The translations under genes were made by a program, and so were the position numbers. The notes beneath the pieces were generated by a model. The model was not told the DNA's origin and did not search any database. It saw nothing but the letters and a program-made list of their open reading frames with translations. A stretch of 7,125 nucleotides of DNA. Origin: Syntrophomonadaceae bacterium. GTDB lineage: Bacteria > Bacillota > Dethiobacteria > PWVN01. Shown piece by piece: positions 4,908 to 7,125 of this stretch. Position 1 is the first letter of the stretch, and every line of letters starts with the position of its first letter. Where the stretch lies: the NCBI GenBank assembly GCA_007136165.1, contig SLHK01000214.1:1-7125 (forward strand). Reading direction: 5' to 3'.

Positions 4908-6272
4908 ATGATAAGAAGTATGTTCAAAGACCGGATCTTTCTCTCTACCCTTATGACCCTGGGCATCCCTGTGGTCATCCAGCATCTTTTCTCTTCCTTT
5001 ATCAACATGGTGGATGTCGTTATGATCGGGCGCCTGGGAGAGGTGAGCATCAGCGCCGTAGGTCTGGCAAACCAGTTATTTTTTGTTCTCGTACTGCTCG
5101 TCTATGGGATTAACAGCGGCGGTGCAATTTTTGTGGCCCAATTCTGGGGCAGCAAAGAGCGGTTGAGCATACATAAAACGGTGGGGGTCTCTTTAAGCAT
5201 CAGCATTGCGGGAGCTTTTCTTTTCACGCTGGCGGCAATCGTTTTGCCCGTCCTGGTCCTGTCATTTTTCACCACAGATTCTCAAGTTGTCCAGGTGGGC
5301 ACTGACTACCTGAAAATCGTAGGCTGGAGTTATGTTTTTACAGCGGTCACCTTTTCTTTTGCCATTTCTTCCCGCTCCGTGGGGGATGCGAAGCTCCCCA
5401 TGAAGGCCAGCATCATTTCTTTAGTGGTCAACACGGCTCTAAACTGGATTTTGATTTTTGGGCACCTGGGCTTTCCCGCCCTGGGGGTTAAAGGTGCTGC
5501 CATAGCCACCGTCATCGCCCGGTTTATCGAACTGTCCATTATCCTCGTTTATGTTTTTACCACAGATCACCCCTTGAGGGGGACTATTAAAGGCTACTTC
5601 AGCTTTTCCCGCTACTTTGTGGGCAGGGTGCTTAACAAGTCTTTGCCCGTTATTGCCCATGAATTTCTCTGGGCCGTCGGCATATCCCTGTATGTGGCAG
5701 CTTTTGCCCGCTCGGGTACCCAGGCCTATGCCGCCTACCAGATTGCCCATACCATTGAGCGCCTCTTTTTTGTGGGGGCTTTTGGTATCGGGAGTTCCGC
5801 CGCTGTAATGATCGGGAACAAACTGGGGGAGAACAAACGGGAAGAGGCAATTCTCTACTCCCGCTATTTTAATATCCTGGCCCTGGCCTGCGGGCTTTTC
5901 TTCGGCGTCCTCTTGATGTTGGCTGCCCCCATTTTCGTTGAAGCCTTCAACGTGGAACCCGAGGTGAAGGCCAATGCCGTGAAGATTATGTATGTAGTAG
6001 CCATCTATATGTCCTTAAAAATCTTAAACGCCCTGCAGGTTATCGGCACCCTGCGGGGCGGCGGTGACACCACCTATTCTTTGTTTATGGAAATATCCAA
6101 CGTTTACCTAATCGGTGTCCCCATGGCCTTTCTGGCTGCAGGCGTCTGGCAGCTTCCCATCTATATCGTAGTTGCCCTGGTCAACCTGGAAGAAGTTACA
6201 AAAGCAATTATGGGTCTTTACCGCCTCTTCTCCAACAAGTGGGCCAATGTTGTAATTGAAGGAATGTCTTAA
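4908..6272 (+). CDS. MATE-family multidrug/metabolite exporter
   Basis: This 454-residue integral membrane protein has about twelve hydrophobic segments in two similar halves and the usual length of the family. These proteins export organic cations, drugs or metabolites using a sodium or proton gradient. Family hallmarks seen are LGIPVVIQHLFSSFINMVDVVMIGRLGE in the first helix region (near residues 18-44), the ALGVKGAAIAT segment after the sixth helix area, LRGGGDTTYSLFMEI, and a C-terminal EEVTKAIMGLYRLFSNKW. Substrate cannot be told from sequence. I chose ATG 4908 because GGAGGAG lies six to seven bases before it. An in-frame ATG at 4884 lacks such a site and coincides with the expected transcript start. 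It converges on the purine nucleoside phosphorylase gene with 58 bases between, and shares no operon with neighbours in view. Confidence 0.93.
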   Translation: MIRSMFKDRIFLSTLMTLGIPVVIQHLFSSFINMVDVVMIGRLGEVSISAVGLANQLFFVLVLLVYGINSGGAIFVAQFWGSKERLSIHKTVGVSLSISIAGAFLFTLAAIVLPVLVLSFFTTDSQVVQVGTDYLKIVGWSYVFTAVTFSFAISSRSVGDAKLPMKASIISLVVNTALNWILIFGHLGFPALGVKGAAIATVIARFIELSIILVYVFTTDHPLRGTIKGYFSFSRYFVGRVLNKSLPVIAHEFLWAVGISLYVAAFARSGTQAYAAYQIAHTIERLFFVGAFGIGSSAAVMIGNKLGENKREEAILYSRYFNILALACGLFFGVLLMLAAPIFVEAFNVEPEVKANAVKIMYVVAIYMSLKILNALQVIGTLRGGGDTTYSLFMEISNVYLIGVPMAFLAAGVWQLPIYIVVALVNLEEVTKAIMGLYRLFSNKWANVVIEGMS

Positions 6273-6279
6273 CACTCTT

Positions 6280-6319
6280 AAAAAATAGGGACGGGTCTAG
6301 TGCTTAGCAAGCAAGCCCT
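6280..6319 (-). terminator. Probable terminator of the purine nucleoside phosphorylase gene
   Basis: On the - strand AGGG (6319-6316) can pair with CCCT (6290-6287) and GCTT with AAGC inside, giving a loose hairpin directly followed by ATTTTTT (6286-6280). The stem is imperfect, so confidence is moderate. In the + direction no T run follows, so the exporter gene has no clear terminator of its own. The AGGGACGGGTCT at its edge also resembles a motif I associate with REP elements. Confidence 0.5.
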
Positions 6320-6330
6320 AAAAGGCAACC

Positions 6331-7125
6331 TTACATATCCTGTACTATTTTAGCCACCAGAGCAGAAAATTTTTCTTTCACCAGTTCGGCCGTCTCCACT
6401 ACTTCCTCGTGGTTTAATTTCTTCTCCAGCACACCTGCCGCCATATTTGTAATGCAGGAAATACCCAATACTCTTATGCCTGCGTGATTGGCCACAATAA
6501 CTTCAGGCGCCGTGGACATACCCACGGCATCGGCTCCAATGGCCCTGAGGTAGCGGATTTCAGCGGGGGTCTCGTAGCTGGGGCCGGAAACGGCGGCATA
6601 AACCCCTTCCCGTAAAGGTATGCCCAGGCTTTCACCTGCCAGTTTTCCCATAGCCCGCAGCTCCCCGGGGTAAGCTTCCGACATATCAGGAAAACGGGGG
6701 CCCTGCGTAGAAAAATTGGGGCCCATGAGAGGGTTGGCCCCCATTAAATTGATATGGTCCTTGATGAGCATTAGATCGCCCGGGGAAAAGGAAGTGTTAA
6801 CTCCTCCCGCCGCGTTGGTGACTATGAGATACTTGACCCCCAATTCCTTCATAAGACGGATGGGATAAGTCACTTTGCCCATATCATAGCCCTCGTAAAA
6901 GTGAAACCTTCCCTGCATGGCCATAACCCTTCTGCCCTGCAGTTCTCCAAAAACCAGCCGCCCCGGGTGCCCCTCCACCGTAGGCACGGGAAAATGGGGG
7001 ATCTCGCCGTAGGGTACGGCATGAGGAGATGAAATATTTTCGGCCAAAACCGCCAATCCCGAGCCCAGAATGATAGCCACTTCCGGGTGGCCAACTGTCT
7101 CTTCCCGCAAAAACATGGCCGTTTC
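6331..7125 (-). CDS. punA: Purine nucleoside phosphorylase, class I trimeric type (5' end off window)
   Basis: The enzyme splits purine nucleosides (inosine, guanosine) with phosphate to the free base and ribose-1-phosphate in cytoplasmic purine salvage. The visible 264 residues cover almost the entire protein compared with about 270-275 in the family. Counting from the internal Met at 7116, hallmarks are ILGSG (16-20, phosphate loop), MQGRFHFYEGY (67-77, R70 and H72 for phosphate), TNAAGG (100-105), SGPSYETPAE (177-186, E182 for the base), VGMST (198-202) and SCITNMAAG (220-228, N224, the 6-oxopurine-recognising Asn). The frame stays open to the window edge (GAAACGGCC before that Met), and relatives have extra residues there, so the true start is likely just outside. 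The last segment ends in TAA at 6331-6333. No broken motif is seen. Confidence 0.94.
   Translation of the reverse strand, partial: ETAMFLREETVGHPEVAIILGSGLAVLAENISSPHAVPYGEIPHFPVPTVEGHPGRLVFGELQGRRVMAMQGRFHFYEGYDMGKVTYPIRLMKELGVKYLIVTNAAGGVNTSFSPGDLMLIKDHINLMGANPLMGPNFSTQGPRFPDMSEAYPGELRAMGKLAGESLGIPLREGVYAAVSGPSYETPAEIRYLRAIGADAVGMSTAPEVIVANHAGIRVLGISCITNMAAGVLEKKLNHEEVVETAELVKEKFSALVAKIVQDM

Noticed and set aside
1..7125. CRISPR array, prophage or integron
   Set aside because: No regularly spaced short repeats, integrase, phage structural gene or attachment site was seen.

Overview
The window looks like a piece of chromosome from an endospore-forming, anaerobic Clostridia-type Firmicute, possibly Peptococcaceae or Desulfotomaculum-like. 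The clues are CotF-type spore-coat sequence, a class II cyclic-di-GMP riboswitch (a family found mainly in Clostridia), strong AAGGAGG-type ribosome binding sites, a class I purine nucleoside phosphorylase close to that of Bacillus, and GC content that looks intermediate. Genus level is inference only.

Left third (1-2866). A surface-protein cassette sits between two copies of a direct repeat. Copy 1 (1-262) and copy 2 (2517-2789) each hold the 3' end of a CotF-like spore coat gene (+ strand), a terminator facing the - strand, and the last codons of a surface protein. Between them, on the - strand, is a 589-residue secreted protein with two prealbumin/SpaA-like (CnaB or SdrD_B type) repeats. 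Its leader carries what I read as a complete cyclic-di-GMP-II aptamer (2187-2260) whose last helix overlaps a perfect 20-nt palindromic terminator (2179-2198). This predicts that c-di-GMP turns the surface protein on. The second CotF copy is broken by a frameshift and lacks its 5' end. The tail of a second surface-protein gene survives as a stub at 2761-2789. A REP-like hairpin (2793-2827) marks the edge of the duplicated material.

Middle (2867-4708, all - strand). A membrane-anchored CE4 (NodB) polysaccharide deacetylase with a coiled-coil stalk is followed by a structured gap of about 420 bases, which includes an unexplained + strand terminator. Then comes a small lipoprotein with a PrcB-type C-terminal domain. 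These two genes are probably separate transcription units.

Right third (4709-7125). A divergent promoter region separates the lipoprotein from a + strand MATE-family exporter (454 residues, extended -10 promoter). The exporter converges on a - strand purine nucleoside phosphorylase that runs off the right edge.

The common theme of the left and middle parts is the cell surface and envelope: spore coat, a c-di-GMP-controlled adhesin candidate, peptidoglycan modification and a lipoprotein. The exporter and the purine salvage enzyme look like ordinary neighbours. The item most worth attention is the c-di-GMP-II switch on a repeat-flanked surface protein.
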